Assembly: GCA_003013855.2 (NCBI GenBank)
Contig: PVNU02000949.1
Span: 496,001 to 560,000 of the forward strand
DNA length: 64,000 bases
Direction of reading: 5' to 3'
From: Liriodendron chinense
Lineage: Eukaryota > Streptophyta > Magnoliopsida > Magnoliales > Magnoliaceae
Shown here one piece after another: positions 47,335 to 59,184 of this stretch (position 1 is its first letter; each line of letters begins with the position of its first letter). The notes below the pieces were generated by a model. It saw only the letters and a program-made list of their open reading frames with translations, ran no database searches and was not told the origin of the DNA. Both the position numbers and the translations under genes were made by a program.

Positions 47335-47880
47335 GCGCGACTTGGGTGAGACCCCGGAACCAGCCATGTGGGTAAGACTCTGAACCTGGGCCCACCTGGA
47401 TATATTCTCTGTATATCTATTCCGTTCATCTGTTTCTTTAAATTATTTTAGGATGCAGTTCAAAAATTGAAGGGGAAGTAATTTTTAGGTGAACCACACC
47501 ACAGGAAACAATGCTCATTGAAAGCCTACCTTTAAAAAGTCCCTAGAGTCCACCGTAATGTTTATTGACCATCCAATCTGTTGATAAGGTCAGTAGACAC
47601 GGATGAAAGGAAAAAAAAATAAATATCAAGTTGATAGCAAACTTTTGTGGCACACAAAAGGTTTTTAATGGTCATTAACCAATGTTTCTTATGGTGTGGT
47701 CCACCGGAAATTTGCATCTTTTTCTTTTTTGGAATCATATCATTAATTAATTAAGCCGGAAAAGTAAATTAACGGAATGGATATACAATTCATACATAGA
47801 GGTAGGCTCCTACGGTCAGTGTCCCACCCACATAGCTGTTTCTGGGGTCTCACCCGAGTCGCGCCCGCCCTACTAGGACG
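47335..47880. mobile_element. Foldback element, third subfamily
   Basis: Left end: 'gcgacttgggtgagacccc', 'ggaaccagccatgtgggt'. Right end, reverse-complemented: 'gcgactcgggtgagacccc', 'agaaacagctatgtgggt'. These arms continue inward into the family's usual 'ggtggaccac' and 'atggatatacaattca' modules. The terminal module differs from 11,066-11,591 and 20,538-21,042, giving at least three end types around one conserved core. Confidence 0.75.
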
Positions 47881-47894
47881 TACTCAGAACAAGC

Positions 47895-48751
47895 AGGGGC
47901 TCCCTAGGGCCCACCTTTATGTATATGTTTTATCCACATCATCCATCCATTTTACCATCTCACTCTAGTGCATGATCCAAAAATTAGGCAAATCCAAGGC
48001 TCACAGTGGGGATTGAATCACCTAGGTGATGGAAGGGCCACCGTAGGCTAAAAACATTTAAAGCTCAGAAGTTGTATTTTGCACTTGTTGATTTTGTGGA
48101 GCTCACCCTGGATTGATGATCCGAACTGTTTATGTCACAAGCCTTACCGCAGATGGTGGACTAACTTGATTGATGGATTAGATCTAGCGTGGCATGTGTG
48201 TGGTGTATACACAGAGCTCTATTACACACACGGCTTTGCAAAAATCGTAGCTTCCTTTTATCACGAGCGTTTCAATTCTCTCCCCATTGTGAAAGTAAGA
48301 GCAAATTGGTCTTTCTACCCTCACTATTAGATTTGGAAGCATGTGATGGGGTTTTCCTCCTCAATACAGAGGAGAGACAGTGCCGCCTGGGTGTGGTTGG
48401 GCGCCTGGACCAAACCTGGTCGGGCAACCGAAATTCACCTTGATGGCAGCTAAGTTGTTGAACTGTTTTCAGAACAGTCGGGCGCCCTACACAAGATTTT
48501 TACGTGGAAAACCCTTGAAGAGGTAAAAACCATAGGACCTAGTCCAGAGCAACAATTCACTATGAAGTAGAATGCTACAACTGATCACAAGCACACACGC
48601 CACTTGGATCAAATCTTCTTCACTCACGTAGGAGTAGATGAACAATATGAGAATAATGAAAATGAAGAGATCTCACCGATCACGAGGACGTAGAAGCGCT
48701 GAAACATCGACTGCACAGTATATCACCTCTATGAGCAGAATCACTATTACA

Positions 48752-48814
<63 letters not shown>

Positions 48815-48971
48815 TGGATATGAAAACACCTTAATAGAATACCCTAATCTCGATTTGAAACCCCTTAAGTAGAGAACCAAAGGAATTAGAACCCAAAGAG
48901 AAAACTGCTTATAAGCAGTCCCACACACTGTTGGGCACCCGGTCAGTGGACCATCGAGTGCTCGGCCAAAC
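47895..48971. other. Foldback half, CT microsatellite and LTR-like debris
   Basis: 47,895-48,030 is a foldback left half ('gggcccacctttatgtata'). 48,756-48,812 is an uninterrupted CT run of about 28 units. 48,495-48,560 ('tttttacgtggaaaaccct', 'aaaccataggacctagtcc') resembles a stretch common in copia LTRs. Open frames across the CT run (Ser/Leu or Arg/Glu repeats) are artefacts. Confidence 0.55.
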
Positions 48972-51684
48972 TGTAACGCCCCAAATCTCAAGACCCGATT
49001 ATGACGTCAGGCCTTGGTATTTCGGGTATTACGATTGCCATGCGGAAGCGTGCTGTTCGTATAACATTCTTGGCGTCAGTATGCTAATATAGAATCAACC
49101 ATAGGCAATGCATAATAACAAGTAAGTGGGAATAGGATACTACTACAACTACCAATCATCATCATCCAAAATATGAGGCACCCACATCTCGGGTGACCTC
49201 GCCTAACTCAAAAAGGAAGAGTACAACGTATAGCAATATCCTTTACATTCCGGAGCCACTGCTCCCCAAAAATGAGGCCGGCTAGGCCTGACTCCCCACC
49301 TAGATCTGATCGTCAGCTAGCTGAAAGTAAGAGGACTTGACAAAGTCCTCGAATTCGTCCTGCAGCGTCTCCTCCTCCACTTGGCCTGCATCTATGATAA
49401 GTTCATCTGGGGGTGTGTCATAACATCGCCCCAGGTGCGGGTGTGAGTGATCAATTCAGTGAGGACTATAGTTCGAAGTTTAACATGTTATCAAACGAAG
49501 CAGAATAGGCATTGATCACAAGCAAAACACAAAATTCCTAGTCTAGTGAGTTAGTGCATGCATGACATGAGCTCACATATGGTGAATGTTCCGGATGACA
49601 GCGAGGAACACGAGATAGCCTGGCGCCACATCAAGCAACCGGGCACCCCAGAACCTCTAATGCGGAAATGAGAGTGAATCATCCTCAGGTATCCTGGCCT
49701 TTAACAGTAGGACAGTTACCTGGGTGATCCGTGACATGCATGCATGAGTTTAATCTTGTATTATAATTAGTCCTCTTTTCAAACAGCCGATTGGTGAATT
49801 CAAGGTACCGGGTGCAATCAGTTGTCCAATCACTGAGCCACCCGACTCCGACGGTGCGTCGTCAATCATCGTCGGTGGCCCACGTATCCCCTTTTCTTCA
49901 ACACACAATGTATGGTTCCCTTCTTACTGATTAGCACGGAGTCCTCCCACTATCTCGATCATACCGATGCAGTGGGTATTCTCCGGTTTGCTCCAAGGAC
50001 ACCATGGGGAGGTGCACCACCCCAGCATAGGCCGACGACTCGGCCACAGTGTCCCATACCGCCATGACCGGCCCAAGAGACTTGTCGGGATATCATTGTA
50101 CATCCAATTCTCGAGGGACCATACACATCTTAAGCCCCTAGGTACCCTGGATTCGTAGGACTCTGTTGCACAACCATCAGTTATCCACGTTGCCGGTTTG
50201 AGGCATAACCGATTGACACTCGGGTCTCCGTTTGGTCTGACGTGGGCATCCGAATCCCGTGTAGCGAACTACCGCCAGCCATCCATTTTTCCTGTGCAAT
50301 CGGGTATGCCTCGGGTGACCCACCACTTGGGTTACCCATCTCAGAGGATTTGGCCAAAGAATTCATATCATAACTCAACCTACACTTGATGTAAAAATCT
50401 ACACAGTGACATAATAATACTTGAATGTGTGGACTTACTTAATATAAAACACATGTGAGCATGTTCCACAATAGGAGGTCACAACAAGGCAGTTATACGT
50501 TCAGTAAATTCATTCAAGCATTTTATCAAACATATGGACTGCACAAATTTATAATCAGTATATTCTTGTAATGAAACCTAACTAAAGGGGTTCAGCTACA
50601 AATCGACCAAACTCTAGCATTCACATCAATCCTAAACTGACAGCATTTGATAAAAGCAAACCTAGAAACATAATCCCGCACCTTAGGGTTTCGGGGTTTC
50701 GTATGATTTCACAACGCTAGGTTAGGGTCGGCGTACCACGCAGCTGTGAGCACGAATATGTCGAGGTTAGGGTCGACCACCGCCATTTACACTTATTATG
50801 ACATGAGAGACGAAGATTTATACTTACCGACACTCGACCGGTGGTTGTAGTAATCGTTGGCGGCTGGCTCAACGCAATAGCGCCGATGAGTAGCAGGTTG
50901 GATCTTGCGTCTCAAAACCCTAGCTCAACCCCACCACTTCGAATCTCACTTCTCCTATGTGACCTAGCTCCCAAGACCTCTCTCCAAGCACAAGGGTGAA
51001 TGAATGTTGAAGGGAAATGCCTCAACATTCCTATATATAGGTCCAGCAAGAATTGAATAGCCCCATGACTTGTAATATTTGGAGTTCGGTCCTTTGGAGG
51101 GCTGTTATGCTTAGAAGGTCCCACTGGGTTCCACACAATCCAAGCTCAACCGGTTATAAGATCGGTTAAGTGGAGATCTACCCTGGGCCGACCTATCTCT
51201 TCGACCAAACATGGCGATCAACCGGCCCAGTGCGATACGTGATTTAACGGTCGTCGTGCCACGATCGGACGAGCGGCCCTAGGTAATGGCTTATGGATTT
51301 ATTGGAGCTAGGGGGCCTAAATCTCACAGCGTTTCAACGGTTCTAAATCCCTTCTGTGGACCATGACTCAAATAGCTTACACAGAACTCCTAGACTTAGT
51401 CACTTGCACAACACATGTGCACCACACTCGGAACCCAAATCGAGGGATTTAGCCCCTCGATTTGGTTTATCGTCCGCATGGGTTGGCAAGCCCACTAAGG
51501 CTAAGGGCCACCTCCAGTTTTATGTCAATCCGCGATTCATCAAGGCTTCTACGGACGATTAGAATGCTCAGGGCCCCACCATGGGGCCGTGGAGTCAGAT
51601 AACAGATGGGTACGAGGCTAAGCACAGCTATACGTACAGTCCTTATGACGTCACCCCCTGTAGGTGAATTTGTAGGACGTTATA
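48972..51684 (-). mobile_element. 3' LTR of the Ty3/gypsy element
   Basis: In plus orientation the block starts TGTAACGCCCC (48,972) and ends CGTTATA (51,684), so on the minus strand it runs T(A/G)TAACG to CGTTACA, a short inverted end pair. It is immediately preceded, in element orientation, by a purine tract (reverse complement of 51,685-51,698, TAAGGGGGGTAGAC) right after the integrase/chromodomain gene. A TATA-type palindrome (CTATATATAG, about 51,032-51,041) lies roughly 640 bp into the LTR. The length of 2.7 kb suits the Tekay/Del group. The partner 5' LTR is not in the window. Confidence 0.8.
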
Positions 51685-51687
51685 GTC

Positions 51688-54600
51688 TACCCCCCTTAAA
51701 AGAAATTTCGTCCTCGAAATTTACCTTCTCGTATTTGTCGAGGATCTGTGGGTAGTTCTTGCGAACTTCTGCTTCTGTTTCCCAAGACGCTTCCTCCTCC
51801 GTATGATGCGTCCATAAAACCTTGACTAAGGGAATCACCTTGTTCCTGAGCACTTGCTCTTTCCGGTCGAGGATCCAGGTTGGCCGCAAAACGTAGGTCG
51901 CACTCTCGCTGAGTTCCACATGTTCCCAACTGATGATGTGTAGTGGATCGGGCACATATTTCTTCAACATGGAGACGTGGAAAACATTATGCACACCCGA
52001 CAGGGGGGTGGGTAGTGCTATGCGGTAGGCAACGGCGCCTATTCATGCCAATATTTGGAACGGACCTATGAATTGAGGTGCCAACTTTCCTTTCTTCCCG
52101 AACCTTAGAAGTCCCTTCATAGGTGACACCTTCAAGAACACGTGGTCACCCTCTGCGAACTCCAAGTCCCTCCTTCGCTTGTCGGCATAGCTTTTCTGTC
52201 GACTTTGAGCCGTGAGGAGTCGCTTTCTAATTATATCAATTTTCTCCGACGTTTGCTGGACAAGATCTGGTCCAATAACCTGCCTCTCACCAACCTCCAC
52301 CCAACAATGGGGAGCGCGACAGGGCCGCCCATAGAGCGCTTCATAAGGCGCCATACCAATACTTGCTTGGAAGCTATTGTTATATGCGAACTCGGCGTAC
52401 TGGAGGCTCTCATCCCAGCCATCCTTGAAGTCCAGAGCACAGGCTCGTAACATATCTTCCAGGATCTGATTTACCCTCTCCGTTTGCCCGTCAGTCTGGG
52501 GGTGGAAGGCGGTACTATACTTCAATTTGGCCCCCAAGGCTTGTTGTATTTTGGTCCAGAAAATTGATGTAAATCGAGTATCCCGATCCGACACTATCTC
52601 TCTCGGTATTCCATGCAACTGCACGATTTCCTTAATGTACAATTTCGCTAGTTCTTCAGTTGGGGTAGTCACCTTAACGGGTAAGAAATGAGCGGATTTC
52701 GTCAACCTGTCCACTATTACCCATATTGAGTCGTGCCCCTTTTTGGTCTTTGGCAAGCCGGAAATGAAGTCCATGGATATGGAATCCCATTTCCATTCGG
52801 CAATCGGCATAGGTTGAAGGAGTCCTGGTGGCCTCCTGTGTTCAGCCTTGACCTGTTGGCACGTAAGGCATTTTGAGACAAATTCCGCAATTTCTCTCTT
52901 CATATTGTCCCACCAATACGCTCGTTTCATATCCTGGTACATTTTCGTACTTCCAGGGTGGATCGCCAGTTTGGACCGATGAGCATCGTCCATTATCTCT
53001 TGTTTCAGAGTAGGCGAGTTGGGAATGCATAAACGCTCCTGAAATCTTAAACCATCATCAGCATCGACGTACCAATTCTCATCCGTACCATCATTCGTCT
53101 TGTCTCTCATCCTCATCAACGCTGGGTCGTGCTTCTGGGCCTCTATTATTCGGCTCCGTACGTCTGGTTCTACCTGGACACGCGATACCTTCCCCTCTGT
53201 TTCTGAAAGGGTGAGCTGTCCATTGAAAGCGCTTACAAATGCTAACATGTGCCATTCCCTTAACATAAGGGGGGCGGCGAATACATGGGCTCTCTTGCGG
53301 CTCAGTGCATCCGCAACTAGGTTTGCCCGCCCCGGGTGGTACGACACTTCAAAATTGAAATCCTTCATAGTCTCCATCCATCGACGTTGTCGCATATTTA
53401 AATCCTTTTGGGAAAAGATGTACTTCAGACTTTTGTGGTCGCAAAACAACTCGAACTCTTCTCCATACAAATAGTGTCTCCACATCTTAAGAGCGAAGAT
53501 CACCGCCGCCAACTCCAGATCGTGAGTGGGGTAGTTTTCTTCATGCTTCTTCAGTTGTCTGGAGGCATACGCAATCACCCTGCCTTCCTGCATCAACACA
53601 CATCCTAGTCCCATGTGGGATGCATCCGTATAGATCGTGTACCTGACACCCTGCTCAGGCAGTACTAGTATTGGAGCTGACGTCAACTTTTCCTTCAGTT
53701 CTTAGAAGGCAACTTCGGCCTTATCATCCCAAGCAAATTTGATATCCCTGCGAGTGAGCTGAGAGAGGGGCTTAGTAATTTTGAAAAAATCCTTAATGAA
53801 CCGACGGTAATACCCCGCCAATCCCAGGAAGCTTCTCACTTCCGTAACGGATGCAGGCTGTTCCCAATCTCGCACAGTCGCCACTTTCGCAAGGTCCACA
53901 GCAATACCCCGTGCTGAAATAACGTGTCCGAGGAATTTAATCTCTTCCTTCCAAAAGGCACACTTCTTAAACTGTCCGAACAACTGGTGCTCTGTCAGAG
54001 TTTCAAGCACGGCTCTCAAATGACGTTCGTGATCCTCCGGGTTCTGGGAGTAAATCAGGATGTCGTCGATGAACACCACCACAAACCGGAAAAGGAATGG
54101 TCTAAAGACCCGGTTCATAAGATCCATGAACGCGGCCGGGGCATTCGTAAGACCGAATGGCATGACGAGGAACTCGTAGTGCCCGAAGTGGGTTTTGAAG
54201 GCCGTCTTCAGCACATCCTCCTCCCTTATTTGGAGTTGATGATAACCCGACTGCAAATCTATCTTGGAGAAGAACTTTGCACCTTGGAGTTGATCAAATA
54301 GATCGTCAATCCTTCGCAAAGGATACTTGTTCCTGATCGTTAGTTTGTTCAGTTGCCGATAATCAATACAGAGGCGCCTCGACCCATCCTTCTTCATTAC
54401 AAACAGGGTCGGGGCACCCCATGGCGACACGCTTGGCCGAATTAGCCCACGGTCCAAGAGGTCATCTATTTGGGTCCTTAGTTCCTCCATTTCACATGGA
54501 GCCAACCTATAGGCTGACAATGCGACGGGAGATACACCCGGAATCAGATCAATCACAAATTCTATTTCTCGATGCGGGGGAGGCCCAATTATTGCCCCAA

Positions 54601-55203
54601 ATGTACTCTCGAATTCGTTCACTACGGGAGTGTTTATTAATAACGGTTCCTCAGAGACTTCTTCAGGCATGGCAAATGATATAACTTGACGCGAGTAACC
54701 AACCTTAATGGGAAAAGAGACAAACACTCCATCAGGTCCTTGAGCGGTCACCCTTTGATTTTCGTAGTCTATCTCAGCCTTTGCCGCAGTCAACCAGTCC
54801 ATGCCAAGAATGAGGTCAAAATAGTGAATTTTTGACACAATCAGGTCTATCAGGAATACATTGCCCCCCAATACAACAGGGCATCCAGCGCAGGCTCTAG
54901 AGGTGCTAGAGGAATGCCCTAATGCAGAGGTGACTGTGAGTTCGGGTATGGCGGTCGTCGCCAATCCTTGGCGTTTCACCACAGAAGGATTTACAAGTGA
55001 GTGAGTGGACACAGTATCGATTAGAACGTACAAAGGGACCCCGTTTACTACGGCCGTACCTTCAAATGCTTGCGGCACAAGACGGACTTCTTCAGGGTCT
55101 GCGACAACCATCGCATTTACACGGGTCTGCTGTGCCCGATTTTGTGGTGGAGGTGCCGGTCGTTGACTCGATCGATTCTGTTGCTGAGGAGGACGGATAG
55201 CCT
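51688..55203 (-). pseudogene. gypsy pol: protease, RT, RNase H, integrase, chromodomain (broken)
   Basis: One long frame interrupted by stops. The protease is at about 55,000-54,750, with LIDT at the active site followed by Val where Gly is normal (DTV, not DTG), then LILGMDWL. Reverse transcriptase has FIDDILIYS at the catalytic site (about 54,080-54,050). RNase H has YTDASHMGLGCVL and ends in VADALSRK. Integrase has the H-H-C-C finger (CLTCQQVK) and the motifs MDFISGLP, VSDRDTRFTS and HPQTDGQTERVN. The chromodomain region is 51,880-51,720 (VLWTHHTEEEASWETE). In-frame stops: TAG 55,202-55,204 at the gag/pol join, TAA 53,702-53,704 between RT and RNase H, TGA 52,043-52,045 after integrase. 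Each is one C-to-T step from a Gln or Arg codon. The copy cannot make its own enzymes. Confidence 0.88.
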
Positions 55204-56436
55204 ACAGAGGCGGTATTGAAGCAGGCTGTTGTGGACGACTGGAAGCCCGACGAGGTGGCGTGATGCCATTGTCCTTCATACGGACAAAGCAGTACTGTTC
55301 CGTATGTCCTGGCTTGCGGCAATACGTGCAATATCGGTCCATCCGAGGTGTAGGAGCAGCTGGGGGAACCGACGGGGCTGTTACTGTTGGGGTTGCCCCA
55401 ATACGAGGCCGCTTGGCCACCGTTTCTTGCTGCGGAAAGCTCGGCGTCGTCCGTTGGCCCATTTGCAATCGGGCCTTAGCTACCCTAATTCCATCTTGCT
55501 CAGATTCCAAAGCCTTTTCCACCATTTTAGCATACGTGGAGATATCCGCACAACACATCTTGGTGTGGATGTCCGCACGAAGTCCCTGCTTGAAACGACG
55601 CATCTTCGTTTCCTCCTCCTTTACAATGGTCGGTGCGTACTTCGAGAGTTCTGTAAATCTGCTCTCATACTCCCCAACCAACATGTTTCCCTGCTGGAGG
55701 CAGAGGAATTGATTCTCGCGCTGGTGGCGATACGTGTGGGGGTAATACTTGTCGTGGAATTTGGCTTCGAAGGCATCCCACGACCACACGTAGTAGCGGC
55801 GACTGACTTTCTGACGCCATCCCACCATATGTCCGCCTCCTTTTCCAGCATAAAGGTAACTAGATTGACTTGTTCAGCTTCCGAGCAGTTCATTTGTCGG
55901 ACCAATTTGAGCATGCGGCTCAGCCAATAATCCGCCTCTGCTGGATTGTGTGACCCGACAAACGTTGGGGGACGTAGTTTTTGGAATCGTTCGAACGGTC
56001 CCTCTCTCGATCCAGAGGCCATATGTCCTGGTCCATTGAGTGGACCCGAGGTGCTGGGCCTTTGGGTGATCGCCCCTATAAGGGCTGCAAGCGTCTCTTG
56101 ATGCTGCTGAGCAGCCTGTTGCTGTTGCATGGCTGCCTGTTGCATGTGCTGGGCTGATTGCTGCTGTTGTTGTTGCATAAGCAACAAAATATGGCCCATC
56201 ACATCAGTACCGGGCGCTAGCTGAGGAAGAGGCGGTGGGGGCGGTAGCATCCCGTGGTCTCCAATGGGGGAAGGATCCATGCTGGGTCCATTCTCTACCC
56301 CTGTCATCGGAGGTTCCACCTCAACCCCATGCCCTTCTTGAGGCCGGTTTTGGCCGACGATCCCGGAAAGGTCCAGGACCTCAACCAACCCGCCATGCGC
56401 AAGCCGGACGTAAGTTGGATTGCCCTTGGGTGGCAT
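55202..56436 (-). pseudogene. gypsy gag (frameshifted)
   Basis: It starts at the ATG at 56,436 (MPPKGNPTYVRLAHGG). A Pro-rich and poly-Gln segment (LLLMQQQQQQSAQHMQQ) follows, then the retrotransposon gag core (DYWLSRMLKLVRQMNCSE, ADIWWDGVR). Near 55,805-55,820 the frame shifts, and the gag core continues in another frame (WSWDAFEAKFHDKYYP, then FTELSKYAPTIV). It ends with a CCHC zinc knuckle (CTYCRKPGHTEQYC) and a TAG at 55,202. Antisense open frames here are shadows. Confidence 0.85.
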
Positions 56437-56543
56437 GTCCTGTAGAAGAAAGATAAAACATACATCGCATTCATGCACAATCTTAAGCAATAAGTCACAC
56501 ATTCCAAACCATCCCATTAGGGTATTAAAACTGCACATACTCA

Positions 56544-57060
56544 CACTACAAGAAATTCCATTTTTACCGATGAATTATTTCGTCGGTAATCAGTAAAATT
56601 TCGTCGGGAAATCTTTTTCCCGACGAAATAATTCGCGGCTAACATCGTCGCAGAAAGGCCGTTGGTAAAGGTTTTTACCGACGAAATAATTTTTCGTAGG
56701 TAATAATTACACCATTACGGACGAAAATATTCGTCGGGAAAACATATGAATGTTTGTCGGGAATGAAAATGAAACGTCGGTGAAAAAACTTTTACCGACG
56801 AAATAATTCGTAAGTAAAAACATGTTAAAACTTTTACCGACGAAATATTTCGTAGGTAAAAATGTGTGAAATTGTTTTACCGACGAAATATTTCGTAGGT
56901 AAAAACTTGTTGAAACTTTTACCGACGAATTATTCCGTCGGTACAAGTATGAAAAATGTTTTACCGACGAAATATTTCGTCGGTAAAAAGATTTTACATA
57001 CTTTTACCTACGAAATATTTCGTCGGTAAAAGTTTTCCCTGTCTCGGTTTCATTTGTTTT
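56544..57060. repeat. CACTA-2 subterminal palindromic array
   Basis: TTTTACCGACGAAAT and its complement ATTTCGTCGGTAAAA occur about a dozen times in both orientations in 500 bp, often as near-perfect palindromes of about 30 bp (e.g. around 56,915-56,945 and 57,003-57,031). Variants change one base (CCTACGAA, CGTAGG). This is the expected binding region for the element's second protein. Confidence 0.9.
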
Positions 57061-57256
57061 CAAAATTTAGGAAAATTCCTGATATACACCTGTAAAAAAA
57101 CCTATACATTTTGAATCCTATTCACATCCACAAACATACAAACAAACAAAAACTACATCATCCATACACAAATAATCCATTCCACATCCACAAACAAACA
57201 ATATTCATCCACACACAAATACATACAAGTTAAAAGTTGTATATTAAAAAAAATAA
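57061..57256. other. AT-rich spacer between CACTA-2 array and second gene
   Basis: It contains short repeats of 'catccacaaac' and 'atccacacacaaata'. It probably includes the 3' untranslated region of the second gene. No coding signal. Confidence 0.5.
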
Positions 57257-58911
57257 TCAGGAAGATGAAGGCGGAGGTGGCGGAGGTGGCGGGGCATCGG
57301 CGCCAAGGCGTGCAGCGAGAGCCTGAAACATCTCCTGCATCCGTCGCTCATGCTCCTGCCGCAACTCCTCGATCCTCCTCTCCTGCTCCTCCCGTCGCCT
57401 CTCCTTCTCCTCCCTCTGCCTCTCCAGCTGCTCCCGAATCCCATCGACGACGACCCGTAGCTGCTGAACCTCTCTCTCTGCGATGTCAGCTCGGCGTTGA
57501 GCGCTCTCACCAGCTACGGATCGGCTGGAGCCAGCTCTAGTTTGTGCCATGAGCTTAGCACCATGGCCAAGCCCACGCACATATCCAGAACGGGTGCCAA
57601 GCACCTCGCTCAGGATTTCTGGCTCACTCCGCTGACTACCATCAGGAGTGGGCTGACTGCGTATGGTGTCCATCGCCGCCTGTAATGAAAAGATATGAAA
57701 TTTCATAAAAAATGACATTAATGACATTATTATCAATCAATGCGCAATTAAATTTTACAAAGTAAAGATTTATACCCAATGCTCACTGGCTCTAGGATGA
57801 ACCCAAGATCCCGTCGCCTGCCGACAGTGAGTCCCTCTGTAGAGGTCTACTGGTCCAGGCTCCTGGCCGGTGACGGAATCCTGCTGCGCAATCGAAAGGA
57901 AAAAAGACTTATAATAAATGCCAATCAAAATAATATATTAACTTAATAATCATCAATAATTTCTTACCATGTCGTAATGATGTCGTACAAATGACTTTGA
58001 ACCAGCTACGTGGTTCACTTGTAACTTTTCCCTGTTCGCAGAATTTATTCTACTCCTTTTCTGAACACATTATACAAAATACATTTCTATTAATTACGAA
58101 ATTAATTGCGAATTTAATTGTTACCGTAAGATATCGTACATGTAAATATTACCTGAAAAGCCTCCGACGAAAATCTCTCGCAGAGTATCCGCCAGTCGTC
58201 TGTACTAACGTGTGGCGGTGCGGACAGTACGACCTCATCGTGTGTCCTACACCTCTTGTACCGCTGGTGTAACTCTCCGCGGTACTCCTTGAACCGCTCC
58301 CTAATCATGTCGTCGACGGCATGAGAAATGTAGGGAACATTCAAATCGAATTCAAATTTATCCTGCAGTTTCGTAAATAATAAATTAAGGCAATAAACTT
58401 ATTAACAATAGGACTTAACCGTAAATGAACTTTCACAAAAGAAAATTTCAATTTACTAAACTTTACCTGAAGGCGCTGACGGATGAGCTGTCGCACATCA
58501 TCTGTCACGTCAGTCCAATGGGGGGTGGTGGCGGGGATCAGAGATCGGCATAGGACACCGACCTCAGACGTAAACAATCTGGCACTGTCCCCAACAGGTC
58601 TAAGGCAGTCCTGTGGGAACTCTACCGCCACCCTACCCTCACGCGTAAGTCGCTCTAAAACTAACCCACGCGTGGGTCCACGTCCTCGTCGGCTGGTAGA
58701 AGATGCTGCTGCGAAAAGATATATATAAGTAACAATATAAACAGAAATCACTAAATAAATGTCTAGACTTACATGCAGTGCCCGGTGTATGCTGAACCGA
58801 AGGATCAGATGACTGTGATGCACCGTGCGACATCGATGCTGTCTCCGTCGCATCACGGGTGGAAGGGGTAGATCCAGTGCGCGAACGACCTGATCTAATA
58901 CCTGGTGCCAT
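57257..58911 (-). CDS. CACTA second gene, PTTA/En-Spm (TNP1/TnpA-like) protein
   Basis: Six exons join without a stop: 58,911-58,773, 58,708-58,467, 58,362-58,153, 58,060-57,968, 57,883-57,776 and 57,679-57,257. Every intron has GT..AG ends, and exon lengths 139+242+210+93+108+423 sum to 1,215 nt, 404 residues. Residues 1-46 are Ser/Thr-rich. The core has RGPTRGLVLERLTREGRVAV, DDVRQLIRQRLQ and RFKEYRGELHQRY, matching the plant transposase family (Ptta/En/Spm). The C terminus is a charged coiled coil (EKERRREEQERRIEELRQEH) and a Pro run. Proteins of this class bind the subterminal repeats and assist the TNP2 transposase. Unlike the neighbouring TNP2 gene it shows no break. Exon borders are inferred from the sequence. 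Confidence 0.8.
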
Positions 58912-59184
58912 GACTGAATATATCTGAAATACAAACTTATAAATTTAAACAATGTCAATGCAAGTTTATGAACATCATTGCAGAGTGAATTTGTGCTTAT
59001 GCTTAGAGAAATGATAAAAATATGAGTAGACCATTACACTATAATGCAAGCAGAATATAATAAAACCGTAAACAGAATATAATAAAACCGTAAACAGAAT
59101 ATAAAAGTTGAAAAACCCATTACACATTGTCATTCTATATTAAATACATATATCTCATTGTAATACAAATCAACTTCGGATCAA

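Larger units (their letters stand above)
48972..56543 (-). mobile_element. Degenerate Ty3/gypsy chromovirus (Tekay/Del-like), 5' end interrupted by CACTA-2
   Basis: Order on the minus strand: gag (56,436-55,202), protease, reverse transcriptase, RNase H, integrase and chromodomain (55,111-51,688), purine tract, 3' LTR. The presence of a C-terminal chromodomain after integrase puts it in the chromoviruses. The leader upstream of gag is cut at 56,544 by the CACTA-2 insertion, so the primer-binding site and 5' LTR lie beyond that element. Confidence 0.85.

Noticed and set aside
48638..48991. Open frames with (SL)n and (RE)n runs
   Set aside because: They arise from the CT microsatellite at 48,756-48,812.
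55229..55930. 233-residue plus-strand open frame
   Set aside because: It is the antisense shadow of the gypsy gag gene and has no homology that I recognise.
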